Shown: positions 44,250-53,700, counted from the first letter of the stretch. The stretch is 64,000 nt of DNA from Canibacter zhuwentaonis (GCF_018531125.1 NZ_JAHDSY010000005.1), one strand, 5' to 3'. Translations and numbers: made by a program. The notes: generated by a model not told the origin, from the letters alone.

Positions 44250-44558
44250 ATGGCGGGACAAAAAATCCGCATCCGGCTGAAGTCGTATGACCACGAGGTT
44301 ATTGACAGCTCGGCTCGTAAAATCGTTGACACGGTAACACGAGCTGGGGCGACTGTAATCGGCCCGGTGCCGCTTCCAACAGACAAAACGGTGATCGCAG
44401 TTATTCGGTCGCCACACAAATATAAAGACAGTCGTGAGCACTTTGAAAAGCGCACACACAAGCGTTTGATCGACATTGTTGATCCAACGCCCAAGGCGGT
44501 TGATTCGCTAATGCGTCTTGACCTGCCAGCTGATGTAAATATCGAGATCAAGCTTTAG
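44250..44558 (+). CDS. rpsJ: 30S ribosomal protein S10
   Basis: A complete 102-residue S10 (MAGQKIRIRLKSYDHEVID), which also takes part in transcription antitermination with NusB. GGAAAGAGAG precedes the ATG. First gene of an 18-gene ribosomal operon with short gaps or overlaps throughout. Confidence 0.98.
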   Translation: MAGQKIRIRLKSYDHEVIDSSARKIVDTVTRAGATVIGPVPLPTDKTVIAVIRSPHKYKDSREHFEKRTHKRLIDIVDPTPKAVDSLMRLDLPADVNIEIKL

Positions 44559-44565
44559 GGAAATC

Positions 44566-45222
44566 ATGTCTGCAGCAAATAAGACTGTTAAGGGTCTGCT
44601 GGGCACGAAGCTTGGCATGACTCAGGTATGGGATGAAAACGGCGCGGTTGTGCCGGTAACCGTTGTTCAGGTTGCTCCTAACGTGGTAACACAGATTCGC
44701 ACCGCAGAGGTTGATGGCTATAACGCCGTGCAAATTGCAGCAGGCTACATCGATCCTCGTAAGGTTACTCGCCCACTAGCGGGTCACTTTGAAAAAGCCG
44801 GTGTAACGCCACGTCGTCACCTAACCGAGGTGCGCACCGCGAACGCGGCTGAGTACTCACTCGGACAAGAATTAACCGCCGGTGAAACCTTTGCCGCGGG
44901 TGAAAAAATCGACGTTGTGGGCACTTCAAAAGGTAAAGGCTTTGCCGGCACCATGAAACGCCACAACTTTAAAGGCGTTGGTGCTTCACACGGTCAGCAC
45001 CGTAACCATCGTAAACCCGGTTCGATCGGTGGCGCATCGTTCCCAGGTCGCGTATTCAAAGGGCAGCGGATGGCTGGTCGCATGGGTGGCGAGCGGGTAA
45101 CCGTGCAAAACCTAACCGTGCACGCGGTTGATGCTGAGCGTGGTCTGCTGCTTATTAAGGGCGCAGTTCCGGGCGCTAAGGGTCGTTTAGTATTCGTTCG
45201 TAACGCTGTGAAGGGGGCCTAG
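44566..45222 (+). CDS. rplC: 50S ribosomal protein L3
   Basis: A 218-residue early-assembly protein near the peptidyl-transferase centre. GLLGTKLGMTQVW at the start and the GASHGQHRNHRKPGSIG loop are typical. Seven bases after rpsJ. Confidence 0.98.
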   Translation: MSAANKTVKGLLGTKLGMTQVWDENGAVVPVTVVQVAPNVVTQIRTAEVDGYNAVQIAAGYIDPRKVTRPLAGHFEKAGVTPRRHLTEVRTANAAEYSLGQELTAGETFAAGEKIDVVGTSKGKGFAGTMKRHNFKGVGASHGQHRNHRKPGSIGGASFPGRVFKGQRMAGRMGGERVTVQNLTVHAVDAERGLLLIKGAVPGAKGRLVFVRNAVKGA

Positions 45223-45225
45223 CAT

Positions 45226-45879
45226 ATGGCAACCGTAGCTAAGCTATCCGTTCTTGACGCAGCGGGCAAAAAAACTGGTGAGGTTGAACTTCCAGCAAGC
45301 CTGTTTGCAGTTGAGACAAATGTTCCACTTATCCACCAGGTTGTGACCGCGCAGCTAGCTGCTGCACGTCAGGGCACACACAAAACCAAAAACCGTGGTG
45401 AAGTTTCTGGATCGGGAGTAAAACCGTTCAAGCAGAAGGGCACCGGTCGCGCCCGTCAGGGGTCGATCCGCCAGCCTGAGCACCGTGGTGGTGGAGTTGT
45501 GCACGGTCCAGTGCCGCGTGACTACTCACAGCGCACTCCTAAAAAGATGATTGCTGCTGCGATTCGTGGTTTGCTGTCTGACCGTGCTCGTGCTAGCCGT
45601 ATTCACGTTGTTGAGAGCTTTGGTCTTGCAGATAAACCAAGCACAAAAGCTGCTCGCCAGGTGCTTGAAGCAATTACGCTGGGTCGGCGAGTGCTTGTAG
45701 TTATTGCTCGTACTGATGAGCTAACACTGCTTTCAGTGCGTAATTTGCCGGGCGTGCATGTGCTTATGGCAGATCAGCTTAACGCTTACGACATCGTAGT
45801 GAGCGACGACCTCGTGTTCACTCGCGCCGCATTTGATGTATATGTTGCTAAGCGCACCGAAAAGGAGTCAGCTAACTAA
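45226..45879 (+). CDS. rplD: 50S ribosomal protein L4
   Basis: A 217-residue protein lining the exit tunnel; the loop KPFKQKGTGRARQGSIR with HRGGGVVHGP is the tunnel extension. In enteric bacteria L4 represses the S10 operon. One-base overlap with rplW. Confidence 0.98.
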   Translation: MATVAKLSVLDAAGKKTGEVELPASLFAVETNVPLIHQVVTAQLAAARQGTHKTKNRGEVSGSGVKPFKQKGTGRARQGSIRQPEHRGGGVVHGPVPRDYSQRTPKKMIAAAIRGLLSDRARASRIHVVESFGLADKPSTKAARQVLEAITLGRRVLVVIARTDELTLLSVRNLPGVHVLMADQLNAYDIVVSDDLVFTRAAFDVYVAKRTEKESAN

Positions 45880-46178
45880 TGAATCTAAGCAATAACTCAC
45901 ACGACGTAATTATTCGTCCGATTGTTTCTGAGAAGAGCTACGCCCTGATCGACACCAACGGTCAGTACACATTTGAGGTTGCGCTAAAGGCAAATAAAAC
46001 AGAAATTAAACTGGCTATTGAAGCTATCTTTGATGTTAAAGTTGCCAAGGTAAACACTCTTGTGCGTAAGGGTAAAACTCGCCGCACCCGCTTCGGGCTT
46101 GGAAAGCGCAAAACAACAAAACGCGCTATCGTAACCTTGAAGAGCGGTTCTATTGATATTTTCTCGGCAGCGGTATAG
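45879..46178 (+). CDS. rplW: 50S ribosomal protein L23
   Basis: A 99-residue protein at the tunnel exit, docking site for trigger factor and SRP. IIRPIVSEKSYAL and RKGKTRRTRFGLGKRK are typical. Confidence 0.98.
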   Translation: MNLSNNSHDVIIRPIVSEKSYALIDTNGQYTFEVALKANKTEIKLAIEAIFDVKVAKVNTLVRKGKTRRTRFGLGKRKTTKRAIVTLKSGSIDIFSAAV

Positions 46179-46200
46179 GTCGAAAGCGAAGGAATAAACT

Positions 46201-47037
46201 ATGGCTATTCGTAAGTACAAGCCGACGACCCCGGGTCGTCGTGGCTCGAGCGTTGCCGATTTCGCTGAGATCACACGCTCTACGCCTGAGAAATCACTTT
46301 TGCGTCCGCTTCCTAAAACGGGTGGTCGTAATAACCAGGGTCGTATCACAACCCGCCATATTGGTGGTGGTCACAAGCGCCAGTATCGTGTAATCGACTT
46401 CCGTCGTCATGATAAAGACGGTGTTGATGCCCGCGTTGCGCACATTGAGTACGATCCAAACCGCACCGCGCGTATTGCGCTGCTGCACTACTTTGACGGT
46501 ACTAAGCGTTACATTATTGCCCCCAACAAGCTAAAACAGGGCGATATTGTTGAGGCTGGTCCTAAGGCCGATATTAAGCCAGGCAACAACCTGCCACTGC
46601 GTAATATCCCAACGGGTACTGTGGTTCACGCTATTGAGCTACGCCCGGGCGGCGGTGCTAAGCTTGCCCGCTCAGCTGGATCATCAGTGCGTCTGGTTGC
46701 TAAAGAAGGACCTTATGCGCAGCTTCGCCTGCCATCGGGCGAGATCCGTAATGTTGACGCACGCTGTCGCGCTACTGTCGGCGAGGTAGGAAATGCCGAG
46801 CAGTCTAACATCAACTGGGGTAAAGCCGGTCGTATGCGCTGGAAAGGCGTGCGCCCGACTGTCCGCGGTGTTGTTATGAACCCTGTTGATCACCCGCACG
46901 GTGGTGGTGAAGGTCGCACCTCTGGTGGTCGTCACCCGGTTAGCCCGTGGGGTCAGAAAGAGGGTCGCACTCGCCGTCCAAATAAAGAGAGCGATAAGTA
47001 CATTGTACGTCGTCGCCAAACTGGTAAGAAACGTTAA
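46201..47037 (+). CDS. rplB: 50S ribosomal protein L2
   Basis: A 278-residue core protein needed for subunit joining and peptidyl-transferase activity. MAIRKYKPTTPGRRG at the start and VDHPHGGGEGRTSGGRHP near the end, including the conserved His, are standard. Confidence 0.98.
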   Translation: MAIRKYKPTTPGRRGSSVADFAEITRSTPEKSLLRPLPKTGGRNNQGRITTRHIGGGHKRQYRVIDFRRHDKDGVDARVAHIEYDPNRTARIALLHYFDGTKRYIIAPNKLKQGDIVEAGPKADIKPGNNLPLRNIPTGTVVHAIELRPGGGAKLARSAGSSVRLVAKEGPYAQLRLPSGEIRNVDARCRATVGEVGNAEQSNINWGKAGRMRWKGVRPTVRGVVMNPVDHPHGGGEGRTSGGRHPVSPWGQKEGRTRRPNKESDKYIVRRRQTGKKR

Positions 47038-47057
47038 TCGGTAGGTAGGAGAACAAG

Positions 47058-47339
47058 ATGCCTCGTAGTCTTAAAAAAGGCCCCTTCGTTGATAACCACC
47101 TGCTTGATAAGGTGACTGCTCAAAACGAAGCTGGCACAAACAATGTAATTAAAACCTGGTCACGTCGCTCAATGATTATTCCCGCAATGCTGGGACATAC
47201 GATCGCTGTGCATGACGGACGCAAGCACATTCCAGTGTTTGTTACAGAAACCATGGTTGGGCACAAGCTCGGAGAGTTTGCGCCGACACGGACTTTCCGT
47301 GGTCACGTGAAAGACGACAAGAAGGGTCGCCGCCGCTAA
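47058..47339 (+). CDS. rpsS: 30S ribosomal protein S19
   Basis: A 93-residue head protein (MPRSLKKGPFVDNHL; KLGEFAPTRTFRGH). Preceded by AGGAG. Confidence 0.98.
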   Translation: MPRSLKKGPFVDNHLLDKVTAQNEAGTNNVIKTWSRRSMIIPAMLGHTIAVHDGRKHIPVFVTETMVGHKLGEFAPTRTFRGHVKDDKKGRRR

Positions 47340-47367
47340 CGCGGTAGCGAGAAGGAGAAATATAAAG

Positions 47368-47751
47368 ATGGTGGAATCGATCGCACGTGTGCGTCATATC
47401 CGCATTACGCCTCAAAAAGCCCGTCGCGTCGTGAACCTGGTTCGTGGTAAAAATGCGCAGGAAGCGCTTGCCATTCTCAAGTTCGCTCCGCAGGCGGCAG
47501 CTGAGCCTATTTATAAGCTGGTTGTTTCAGCTATTGCCAACGCGCGGGTTAAAGCTGATAGTGAAAACCTACGACTTAATGAAGATGAGCTAGTTATCTC
47601 TCGTATTTTCGTGGACGAGGGCACAACGCTAAAGCGTTTTCGCCCGCGCGCGCAGGGTCGTGCGTTCAGTATTAAAAAGCGCACAAGCCATATTACGGTT
47701 GCAGTTGCTACGCCAGACGTGGTTGCAGAAGCCAAGAAGGGAGCCAAATAA
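47368..47751 (+). CDS. rplV: 50S ribosomal protein L22
   Basis: A 127-residue protein with the long beta-hairpin that lines the exit tunnel (RPRAQGRAFSIKKRTSH). AAGGAG lies ahead of the ATG. Confidence 0.98.
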   Translation: MVESIARVRHIRITPQKARRVVNLVRGKNAQEALAILKFAPQAAAEPIYKLVVSAIANARVKADSENLRLNEDELVISRIFVDEGTTLKRFRPRAQGRAFSIKKRTSHITVAVATPDVVAEAKKGAK

Positions 47752-48519
47752 ATGGGCCAGAAGATTCATCCTTACGGCTTTCGTCTGGGAATAACCACTG
47801 ACCACCTGTCACGCTGGTTTTCGGACTCAACTAAGCCGGGTCAGCGCTACGCTGATTACCTTGCTGAAGATGCTCGCATCCGCGAATATCTAGGTCGGGT
47901 GCTTGATCGTGCTGGTATCAGCAAGATTCAGATTGAGCGTACCCGTGATCGTGTGCGTGTGGATATTTTCTCTGCACGTCCGGGTATCGTTATCGGTCGC
48001 CGTGGCGCTGAGGCGGATCGTGTGCGCGGTGAGCTTGAAAAACTCACCGGCAAGCAGATCCAGCTGAACATCCTCGAGGTTAAAAATCCGGAAGCGGATG
48101 CGCAGCTTGTGGCACAGGGAATCGCAGAGCAGCTTGCTGCTCGTGTGGCTTTCCGCCGCGCAATGCGTAAAGGTCTGCAGGGCGCTCAGCGTGCTGGCGC
48201 AAAGGGTATTAGAATCCAGGTTTCAGGTCGTCTTGGCGGCGCTGAAATGAGCCGATCAGAGTTCTACCGCGAGGGTCGCGTGCCACTACACACCCTGCGC
48301 GCGAACATTGACTACGGATTCTATGAAGCTAAAACAACCTTTGGTCGTATCGGCGTGAAGGTTTGGATTTATAAGGGCGATATCACCAACAAAGAGCTCG
48401 CTCGTGAAGAGGCTGCTAAGAAGCCTGGTCGCGGTGAGCGCGTTGATCGCCGTCGCGGTGGCTCACGCCGTGAGACTGCAAAAGACGCTGCGCCTGTCGC
48501 AGCAGGAGCGGAGAAGTAA
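47752..48519 (+). CDS. rpsC: 30S ribosomal protein S3
   Basis: A 255-residue mRNA-entry protein with a KH domain (PGIVIGRRGAEADRVR). The C-terminal tail (RVDRRRGGSRRE, then Ala-rich) is longer than in E. coli, as usual in actinobacteria. It starts immediately after the rplV stop. Confidence 0.98.
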   Translation: MGQKIHPYGFRLGITTDHLSRWFSDSTKPGQRYADYLAEDARIREYLGRVLDRAGISKIQIERTRDRVRVDIFSARPGIVIGRRGAEADRVRGELEKLTGKQIQLNILEVKNPEADAQLVAQGIAEQLAARVAFRRAMRKGLQGAQRAGAKGIRIQVSGRLGGAEMSRSEFYREGRVPLHTLRANIDYGFYEAKTTFGRIGVKVWIYKGDITNKELAREEAAKKPGRGERVDRRRGGSRRETAKDAAPVAAGAEK

Positions 48520-48939
48520 ATGCTAATTCCCCGTAGAGTTAAGTATCGTAAACAGCATCACCCGAAGCGTTCGGGTATGGCTAAAGGCGGAACCAAAGTT
48601 AATTTCGGTGAACTCGGTATCCAGGCTCTAACGCCTGCTTACGTGACTAACCGCCAGATCGAGTCTGCGCGTATCGCAATGACTCGCCACATCAAGCGTG
48701 GTGGTAAAGTTTGGATCAATATCTATCCAGACCAGCCACTCACCAAAAAACCTGCTGAAACTCGTATGGGTAGCGGTAAAGGTTCACCTGAGTGGTGGGT
48801 TGCTAATGTGAAGCCGGGTCGTGTGCTTTTTGAGGTTGCTGGTGTTGAAGAGGAGCTGGCGCGTGAAGCGCTAACTCGCGCAATCCACAAACTGCCGCTG
48901 AAAGCACGCATTATTAAGCGTGAGGAGGGCGACGCGTAA
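48520..48939 (+). CDS. rplP: 50S ribosomal protein L16
   Basis: A 139-residue protein near the A site (MLIPRRVKYRKQHHPKR; RMGSGKGSPEWWVA). Begins immediately after the rpsC stop and overlaps rpmC by one base. Confidence 0.98.
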   Translation: MLIPRRVKYRKQHHPKRSGMAKGGTKVNFGELGIQALTPAYVTNRQIESARIAMTRHIKRGGKVWINIYPDQPLTKKPAETRMGSGKGSPEWWVANVKPGRVLFEVAGVEEELAREALTRAIHKLPLKARIIKREEGDA

Positions 48940-49232
48940 TGGCTATTGGAAGTAAAGAACTCGCTATTAGTGAGCTGGACACCTTTGAGAACGAGCGTCT
49001 CATTGAGGAACTGAAAAAGGCTAAAGCTGAGCTTTTCAATCTGCGTTTCCAGTCCGCCACAGGACAGCTAGAGCACCACGGTCGGGTAACTCAGGTTAAA
49101 CGTGACATTGCACGTATTTATACTGTGCTTAACGAGCGTAAGCTCGGGATTCGCGTGACTCCTGAATCTGCTGCACCGGCTAAAAAAGCAAAAAAACCGG
49201 CGGATGATGCCGCTGAGACGAAGGAGGCCTAA
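48939..49232 (+). CDS. rpmC: 50S ribosomal protein L29
   Basis: A 97-residue protein, longer than the usual 65 because of an Ala/Lys/Glu-rich tail (PAKKAKKPADDAAET). The helical core ELKKAKAELFNLRFQSATGQL is normal. Actinobacterial L29 often carries such a tail. Confidence 0.96.
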   Translation: MAIGSKELAISELDTFENERLIEELKKAKAELFNLRFQSATGQLEHHGRVTQVKRDIARIYTVLNERKLGIRVTPESAAPAKKAKKPADDAAETKEA

Positions 49233-49234
49233 AG

Positions 49235-49507
49235 ATGGCTGAGGCCACCCAAGAACAGCGCCCGTACCGGAAGTCACTTCGCGGTTATGTGGTTAGCGAT
49301 AAAATGGATAAGACCATTGTGGTTGAGGTTGAATACCGTAAAAAGCACCCGCTGTACGGCAAAGTTATGCGTGTTACCAAAAAGGTAAAAGCACACGATG
49401 CAGAGAATACTGCGGGTATTGGTGATTATGTGCTAATCCACGAAACCCGTCCGCTCAGCGCCACTAAAAACTGGCGTTTGGTTGAGATCCTCGAAAAGGC
49501 TAAGTAA
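49235..49507 (+). CDS. rpsQ: 30S ribosomal protein S17
   Basis: A 90-residue OB-fold protein; GYVVSDKMDKTIVVEVE and DYVLIHETRPLS are typical. Two bases separate it from rpmC. Confidence 0.98.
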   Translation: MAEATQEQRPYRKSLRGYVVSDKMDKTIVVEVEYRKKHPLYGKVMRVTKKVKAHDAENTAGIGDYVLIHETRPLSATKNWRLVEILEKAK

Positions 49508-49536
49508 GCCCGGCTTACTTGTAAAGGAGTAACAAA

Positions 49537-49905
49537 GTGATTCAACAGGAATCCCGACTTAGGGTAGCCGATAACACAGGCGCCAAAGAGTTGCTCACCA
49601 TCCGCGTGCTCGGGGGATCAAGCCGCCGCTACGCAGGACTTGGCGACACCATCGTTGCAACTGTTAAAGATGCAATCCCCGGTGGTAACGTCAAAAAAGG
49701 TGAAGTTGTAAAAGCTGTTGTGGTGCGTACTAGAAAAGCTACGCGTCGCGCAGACGGTTCATACATTAGTTTCGATGAAAACGCAGCCGTGATCCTAAAG
49801 AATGACGGAGAGCCACGCGGCACCCGCATCTTTGGTCCGGTTGGTCGTGAGCTTCGTGACAAAAAATTCATGAAGATCGTGTCACTGGCACCGGAGGTGA
49901 TTTAA
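49537..49905 (+). CDS. rplN: 50S ribosomal protein L14
   Basis: A 122-residue protein at the subunit interface (MIQQESRLRVADNTGAKE). Starts at GTG 49537 with AAAGGAG ahead. Confidence 0.98.
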   Translation: MIQQESRLRVADNTGAKELLTIRVLGGSSRRYAGLGDTIVATVKDAIPGGNVKKGEVVKAVVVRTRKATRRADGSYISFDENAAVILKNDGEPRGTRIFGPVGRELRDKKFMKIVSLAPEVI

Positions 49906-49908
49906 TCC

Positions 49909-50283
49909 ATGGGAAGTAAAATCCGCAAGGGCGATCTGGTTCAGATTATTTCAGGTCAGTCACAGGAGCGCGGCGGTGATCGCGGCAAACAGGGTCGCGT
50001 GATCGAGGTGCTAAAAGAATCTAACCGTGTTGTTGTAGAGGGTTTGAACATCGTAACCAAGCACGTGCGTGTTGGGCAGAGCGACCGTGGCACCAAACAG
50101 GGTGGCATCGAACATCGCGAGGCACCGATCCACGTTTCTAATGTTGCGGTTGTAGACCCAGCAACTAAGAAGCCTACTCGTGTAGGATTTCGTGAAGAAG
50201 TAGTTGAAAAGAACGGTGTTACAAAGACTGTTCGTGTTCGCTACGCTAAGAAGTCTGGAAAGGACATCCCGAATGAGCACTAA
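49909..50283 (+). CDS. rplX: 50S ribosomal protein L24
   Basis: A 124-residue assembly initiator with a KOW motif (KGDLVQIISGQSQERGGDRG). Its last 11 bases overlap the start of rplE. Confidence 0.97.
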   Translation: MGSKIRKGDLVQIISGQSQERGGDRGKQGRVIEVLKESNRVVVEGLNIVTKHVRVGQSDRGTKQGGIEHREAPIHVSNVAVVDPATKKPTRVGFREEVVEKNGVTKTVRVRYAKKSGKDIPNEH

Positions 50284-50857
50284 TACTGCTGCGCCAGCTG
50301 GCAAAATCCAGCCGCGTCTAAAGCAGCAATACCGTGGCGAAATTATCGCTGCGCTCACCGAGAAGTTTGGCTATGCTAACCCAAACCAGGTTCCTGGTCT
50401 GGTTAAGGTAGTTGTTAACACAGGTGTCGGTGAGGCTGCTCGTGACGGTAAAGTAATTGAGGGAGCAGTGCGCGACCTCACTAAAATTACCGGTCAGAAA
50501 CCCGTTGTAAACAGGGCTCGCAAATCAATCGCGCAGTTCAAACTGCGTCAGGGGCAAGCAATTGGTGCTCATGTTACGCTGCGCGGTGACCGCGCATGGG
50601 AGTTCCTTGACCGTCTTATCAATCTTGCGTTGCCACGTATTCGTGACTTCCGCGGGCTAAGCCCAAAGCAGTTCGACGGTAACGGAAACTACACCTTTGG
50701 TCTTAGCGAACAGAGTGTGTTTCACGAAATCGATCAGGACAGCATCGATCGTGTGCGCGGTTTTGATATCACTATTGTGACCACCGCTAAAACGGATGAT
50801 GAGGGCCGCGAATTACTGCGCGCTTTGGGATTCCCGTTTAAGTCTGACGCAAAATAA
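50273..50857 (+). CDS. rplE: 50S ribosomal protein L5
   Basis: A 194-residue 5S rRNA binder (LKQQYRGEIIAALTEKFGY; VVVNTGVGEAARD). ATG 50273 matches the family start and has GGAAAGGA ahead; the longer open frame is a shadow inside rplX. No rpsN/rpsZ (S14) follows, although it usually does. Confidence 0.97.
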   Translation: MSTNTAAPAGKIQPRLKQQYRGEIIAALTEKFGYANPNQVPGLVKVVVNTGVGEAARDGKVIEGAVRDLTKITGQKPVVNRARKSIAQFKLRQGQAIGAHVTLRGDRAWEFLDRLINLALPRIRDFRGLSPKQFDGNGNYTFGLSEQSVFHEIDQDSIDRVRGFDITIVTTAKTDDEGRELLRALGFPFKSDAK

Positions 50858-51004
50858 TCCAAAAGTTTGAGCTGGGCGGGTGAGCACTCCTCACCCGCGT
50901 CTGCGTCAGCGATCCGCTTTCGCGGATTCCCGGCTTGAACTTATCCACCAAGGTCGCCGTTCCTGACCGAGCGCGCGAAACCAGGCGAGAAAGAAGATAC
51001 AAAT
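50858..51004 (+). terminator. 147-base gap with strong hairpin between rplE and rpsH
   Basis: GCGGGTGAG and CTCACCCGC (50876-50898) form a nine-pair stem with a CACTC loop; a second stem GATCCGC/GCGGATT follows near 50911-50929. There is no T-run. The gap is where rpsN would normally lie; attenuation or RNA processing is possible. Confidence 0.45.
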
Positions 51005-51403
51005 ATGACAATGACAGATCCGGTCGCAGATATGCTGACCAGACTGCGCAACGCCAGTGCGGCGCATCATGACACAGTGTCTCTGCCAGGCTCTAAGCTA
51101 AAAGAGGGCATCGCAGAGATCCTAAAGCGTGAGGGCTACATTGCAGATTGGGAAGTTGCTGACGCGCGCGTTGGCACGACCATCACAATGAGCCTAAAAT
51201 ACGGTCCAAACCGCGAACGCTCTATTGAGGGCATTAAGCGCGTTTCTAAACCCGGTCTCCGAGTTTATGCGCGCTCAACCGAGCTGCCGCAGGTGCTCGG
51301 CGGTTTGGGTATTGCAATCCTGTCCACTTCCTCAGGTCTGCTTACAGACCGCGAGGCCGAGCAGAAGGGTGTAGGCGGCGAAGTGCTCGCCTACGTTTGG
51401 TAA
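51005..51403 (+). CDS. rpsH: 30S ribosomal protein S8
   Basis: A 132-residue 16S binder (DPVADMLTRLRNA; GIAILSTSSGLLTDREA). It is the spc-operon repressor in E. coli. ATG 51011 is an alternative start. Confidence 0.97.
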   Translation: MTMTDPVADMLTRLRNASAAHHDTVSLPGSKLKEGIAEILKREGYIADWEVADARVGTTITMSLKYGPNRERSIEGIKRVSKPGLRVYARSTELPQVLGGLGIAILSTSSGLLTDREAEQKGVGGEVLAYVW

Positions 51404-51408
51404 ATCGT

Positions 51409-51945
51409 ATGTCACGTATTGGAAAACTTCCTATCACTGTTCCGGGTAGTGTGACCGTTACGCTTAACGGTCAGAGCGTTAGTGTAAAAGGTCCTAAGGG
51501 CGAACTGCAGCTAAACGCTCCTGAGCCGATTAAGGTTGCTCTGGAAGACGGGCAAATCCTTGTAACGCGCCCTAACGACGAGCGCGAGTCACGGGCTCTG
51601 CACGGTCTTACCAGGAGTTTGATCGCAAACAACATTGTAGGTGTTACTGAGGGCTTCGCAAAGTCACTTGAGGTTGTTGGCACCGGCTATCGTGTGCAAC
51701 AAAAAGGCACCGGTATTGAGCTTGCACTCGGCTTCTCTCACCCTGTTGTTTTTAACTCCCCAGAGGGTGTTACCGTAACGGTTGAGGGTAATAACAAAAT
51801 TCACGTCAGCGGCATTGATAAGCAGGCTGTTGGCGAGGTAGCTGCAAATATCCGCAAGCTGAAGAAACCAGAGCCTTACAAAGGCAAGGGTATTCGTTAC
51901 GCTGGCGAAGTTGTACTCCGTAAAGCAGGAAAGGCTGGTAAGTAA
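51409..51945 (+). CDS. rplF: 50S ribosomal protein L6
   Basis: A 178-residue protein (MSRIGKLPITVPGSV). ATG 51409 is the family start, five bases after the rpsH stop; a TTG 12 bases earlier is in frame but not conserved. Confidence 0.97.
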   Translation: MSRIGKLPITVPGSVTVTLNGQSVSVKGPKGELQLNAPEPIKVALEDGQILVTRPNDERESRALHGLTRSLIANNIVGVTEGFAKSLEVVGTGYRVQQKGTGIELALGFSHPVVFNSPEGVTVTVEGNNKIHVSGIDKQAVGEVAANIRKLKKPEPYKGKGIRYAGEVVLRKAGKAGK

Positions 51946-51948
51946 CCC

Positions 51949-52323
51949 ATGGCTGCATCAGTTAAACGCGCTGCGGGTCGCACTGCGGCACGTTTGCGCC
52001 GTCACGCCCGACTGCGCAAAAAAGTTGTTGGCACCGCTGAGCGTCCACGTATGTCTGTGACTCGTTCAAACCGTCACGTGTTTGTGCAGGTTATCGACGA
52101 TGCTAGAGGGCACACTCTCGCATCGGCATCTACAATGGAAGCTGACATTCGCGCGCTTGAGGGAGACAAGTCTGCGCAGGCACGCAAGGTTGGCGAATTA
52201 GTGGCTGAGCGCGCAAAGAGCGAAGGTATTACCGCGGTTGTTTTTGATCGTGGCGGAAGCAAATACGTTGGTCGCGTAGCTGCTGTTGCCGATGGCGCTC
52301 GTGAGGCAGGGCTGAGCCTGTGA
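51949..52323 (+). CDS. rplR: 50S ribosomal protein L18
   Basis: A 124-residue 5S rRNA binder (RPRMSVTRSNRHVFVQVIDD; FDRGGSKYVGRVAAVADGARE). Confidence 0.97.
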   Translation: MAASVKRAAGRTAARLRRHARLRKKVVGTAERPRMSVTRSNRHVFVQVIDDARGHTLASASTMEADIRALEGDKSAQARKVGELVAERAKSEGITAVVFDRGGSKYVGRVAAVADGAREAGLSL

Positions 52324-52346
52324 GTAAAGAAACAAAGGAGCAGCAA

Positions 52347-53039
52347 GTGTCAGCAGAAGAGTCAAAAACATCTGAAAACAGCGCGCGACAGGACGATCAC
52401 CGGAGCGAACCTCGCGAGGCTCGTCACGGCAGCCGTGAGCGCGGGCAGCGCAATCAGCGCGGTGGGCGTGACGGTCGCGGCGCGGATCGTGCGGACAGCC
52501 AGTTTGTAGAGCGCGTTGTAACCATCAACCGCGTTTCTAAAGTTGTTAAGGGCGGGCGTCGTTTCAGCTTTACAGCTCTGGTTGTTGTTGGTGACGAGAA
52601 CGGCACCGTGGGTGTTGGTTACGGCAAGGCTAAAGAGGTACCTTTGGCAATCGCTAAGGGCGTTGAAGAGGCTAAAAAGAACTTCTTCCGCGTGCCACGT
52701 GTTGCAAAGAGTATCCCGCACCCCGTACAGGGTGAAGCCGCAGCGGGTGTAGTGCTACTGCGTCCTGCTAGCGCCGGCACCGGCGTTATCGCCGGTGGTC
52801 CTGTGCGTGCCGTGCTTGAATGCGCTGGCATCCACGATGTGCTGAGCAAATCACTCGGATCATCTAATACTATTAACATTGTGCACGCAACAGTTGCTGC
52901 GCTGCGCCAGCTTGAAGAGCCTCGCTCTGTCGCTGCGCGTCGCGGACTGGACTACGACAAGGTTGTGCCCGCTCGTATTTTGCGTGCTGAGGCAGAGGCT
53001 GCTGCCGCAGCTGCTGCCGCTAAGAAAGTTGGTGCGTAG
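52347..53039 (+). CDS. rpsE: 30S ribosomal protein S5
   Basis: A 230-residue protein with the usual core (FVERVVTINRVSKVVKGGRRF; GVGYGKAKEVPLAIAKG). GTG 52347 was chosen for its AAGGAG six bases ahead; GTG 52320 overlapping the rplR stop is the alternative. The first 50 residues are a charged Arg/Gly/Glu-rich extension and the end is a poly-Ala run, both longer than in E. coli. Confidence 0.95.
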   Translation: MSAEESKTSENSARQDDHRSEPREARHGSRERGQRNQRGGRDGRGADRADSQFVERVVTINRVSKVVKGGRRFSFTALVVVGDENGTVGVGYGKAKEVPLAIAKGVEEAKKNFFRVPRVAKSIPHPVQGEAAAGVVLLRPASAGTGVIAGGPVRAVLECAGIHDVLSKSLGSSNTINIVHATVAALRQLEEPRSVAARRGLDYDKVVPARILRAEAEAAAAAAAAKKVGA

Positions 53040-53041
53040 TT

Positions 53042-53230
53042 ATGGCTAAGGCTCTTAAAATTACTCAGCTGAAATCAAAAATCAGCGAGAAGCAAAATCA
53101 TCGTGACACACTGCGTAGCCTGGGGCTGCGTAAAATTGGACAGTCCGTTGTGCGTGAAGATAATTCACAAAACCGCGGATACATCAATGCAGTGCGTCAC
53201 CTGGTAAAGGTTGAGGAGGTTGATGCATAA
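53042..53230 (+). CDS. rpmD: 50S ribosomal protein L30
   Basis: A 62-residue protein (LKITQLKSKISEKQNHRDTL). Two bases after rpsE, one-base overlap with rplO. Confidence 0.96.
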   Translation: MAKALKITQLKSKISEKQNHRDTLRSLGLRKIGQSVVREDNSQNRGYINAVRHLVKVEEVDA

Positions 53231-53685
53231 TGAGCGAGACCAAAGAAACACAGATTCTTAAGGCTCACCACCTGCGTCCAGCTCCCGGAGCTAAAAAAGC
53301 CAAAACTCGCGTGGGTCGTGGTGAAGGCTCTAAGGGTAAAACCGCTGGTCGCGGCACCAAAGGATCAAAAGCTCGTAATCAGATCCGTGCAGGATTTGAG
53401 GGTGGTCAGATGCCATTACATATGCGCACACCAAAACTGCGCGGCTTTAAAAATCCATTCCGTACCGAGTATCAGGTTGTTAATGTTGGTAAGCTCGCTG
53501 AGCTTTACCCACAGGGCGGCGAGGTTACTGTGGCGGATCTGGTTGCTAAGGGTGCTGTGCGCAAGAAGCAGCCGGTTAAGGTGCTTGGCAATGGCGACGT
53601 TAGCGTGAAGCTAATTGTTAGCGTTGATAAGGTATCAGGTTCTGCCGCAGAAAAAATTGCTGCGGCTGGCGGCGAGATTAAATAA
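53230..53685 (+). CDS. rplO: 50S ribosomal protein L15
   Basis: A 151-residue protein (LRPAPGAKKAKTRVGRGEGS; GFEGGQMPLHMRTPKLRGF). It is the last gene of the operon here, followed by a strong terminator; the expected secY is absent. Confidence 0.97.
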   Translation: MSETKETQILKAHHLRPAPGAKKAKTRVGRGEGSKGKTAGRGTKGSKARNQIRAGFEGGQMPLHMRTPKLRGFKNPFRTEYQVVNVGKLAELYPQGGEVTVADLVAKGAVRKKQPVKVLGNGDVSVKLIVSVDKVSGSAAEKIAAAGGEIK

Positions 53686-53700
53686 GCTTCGATACCATAA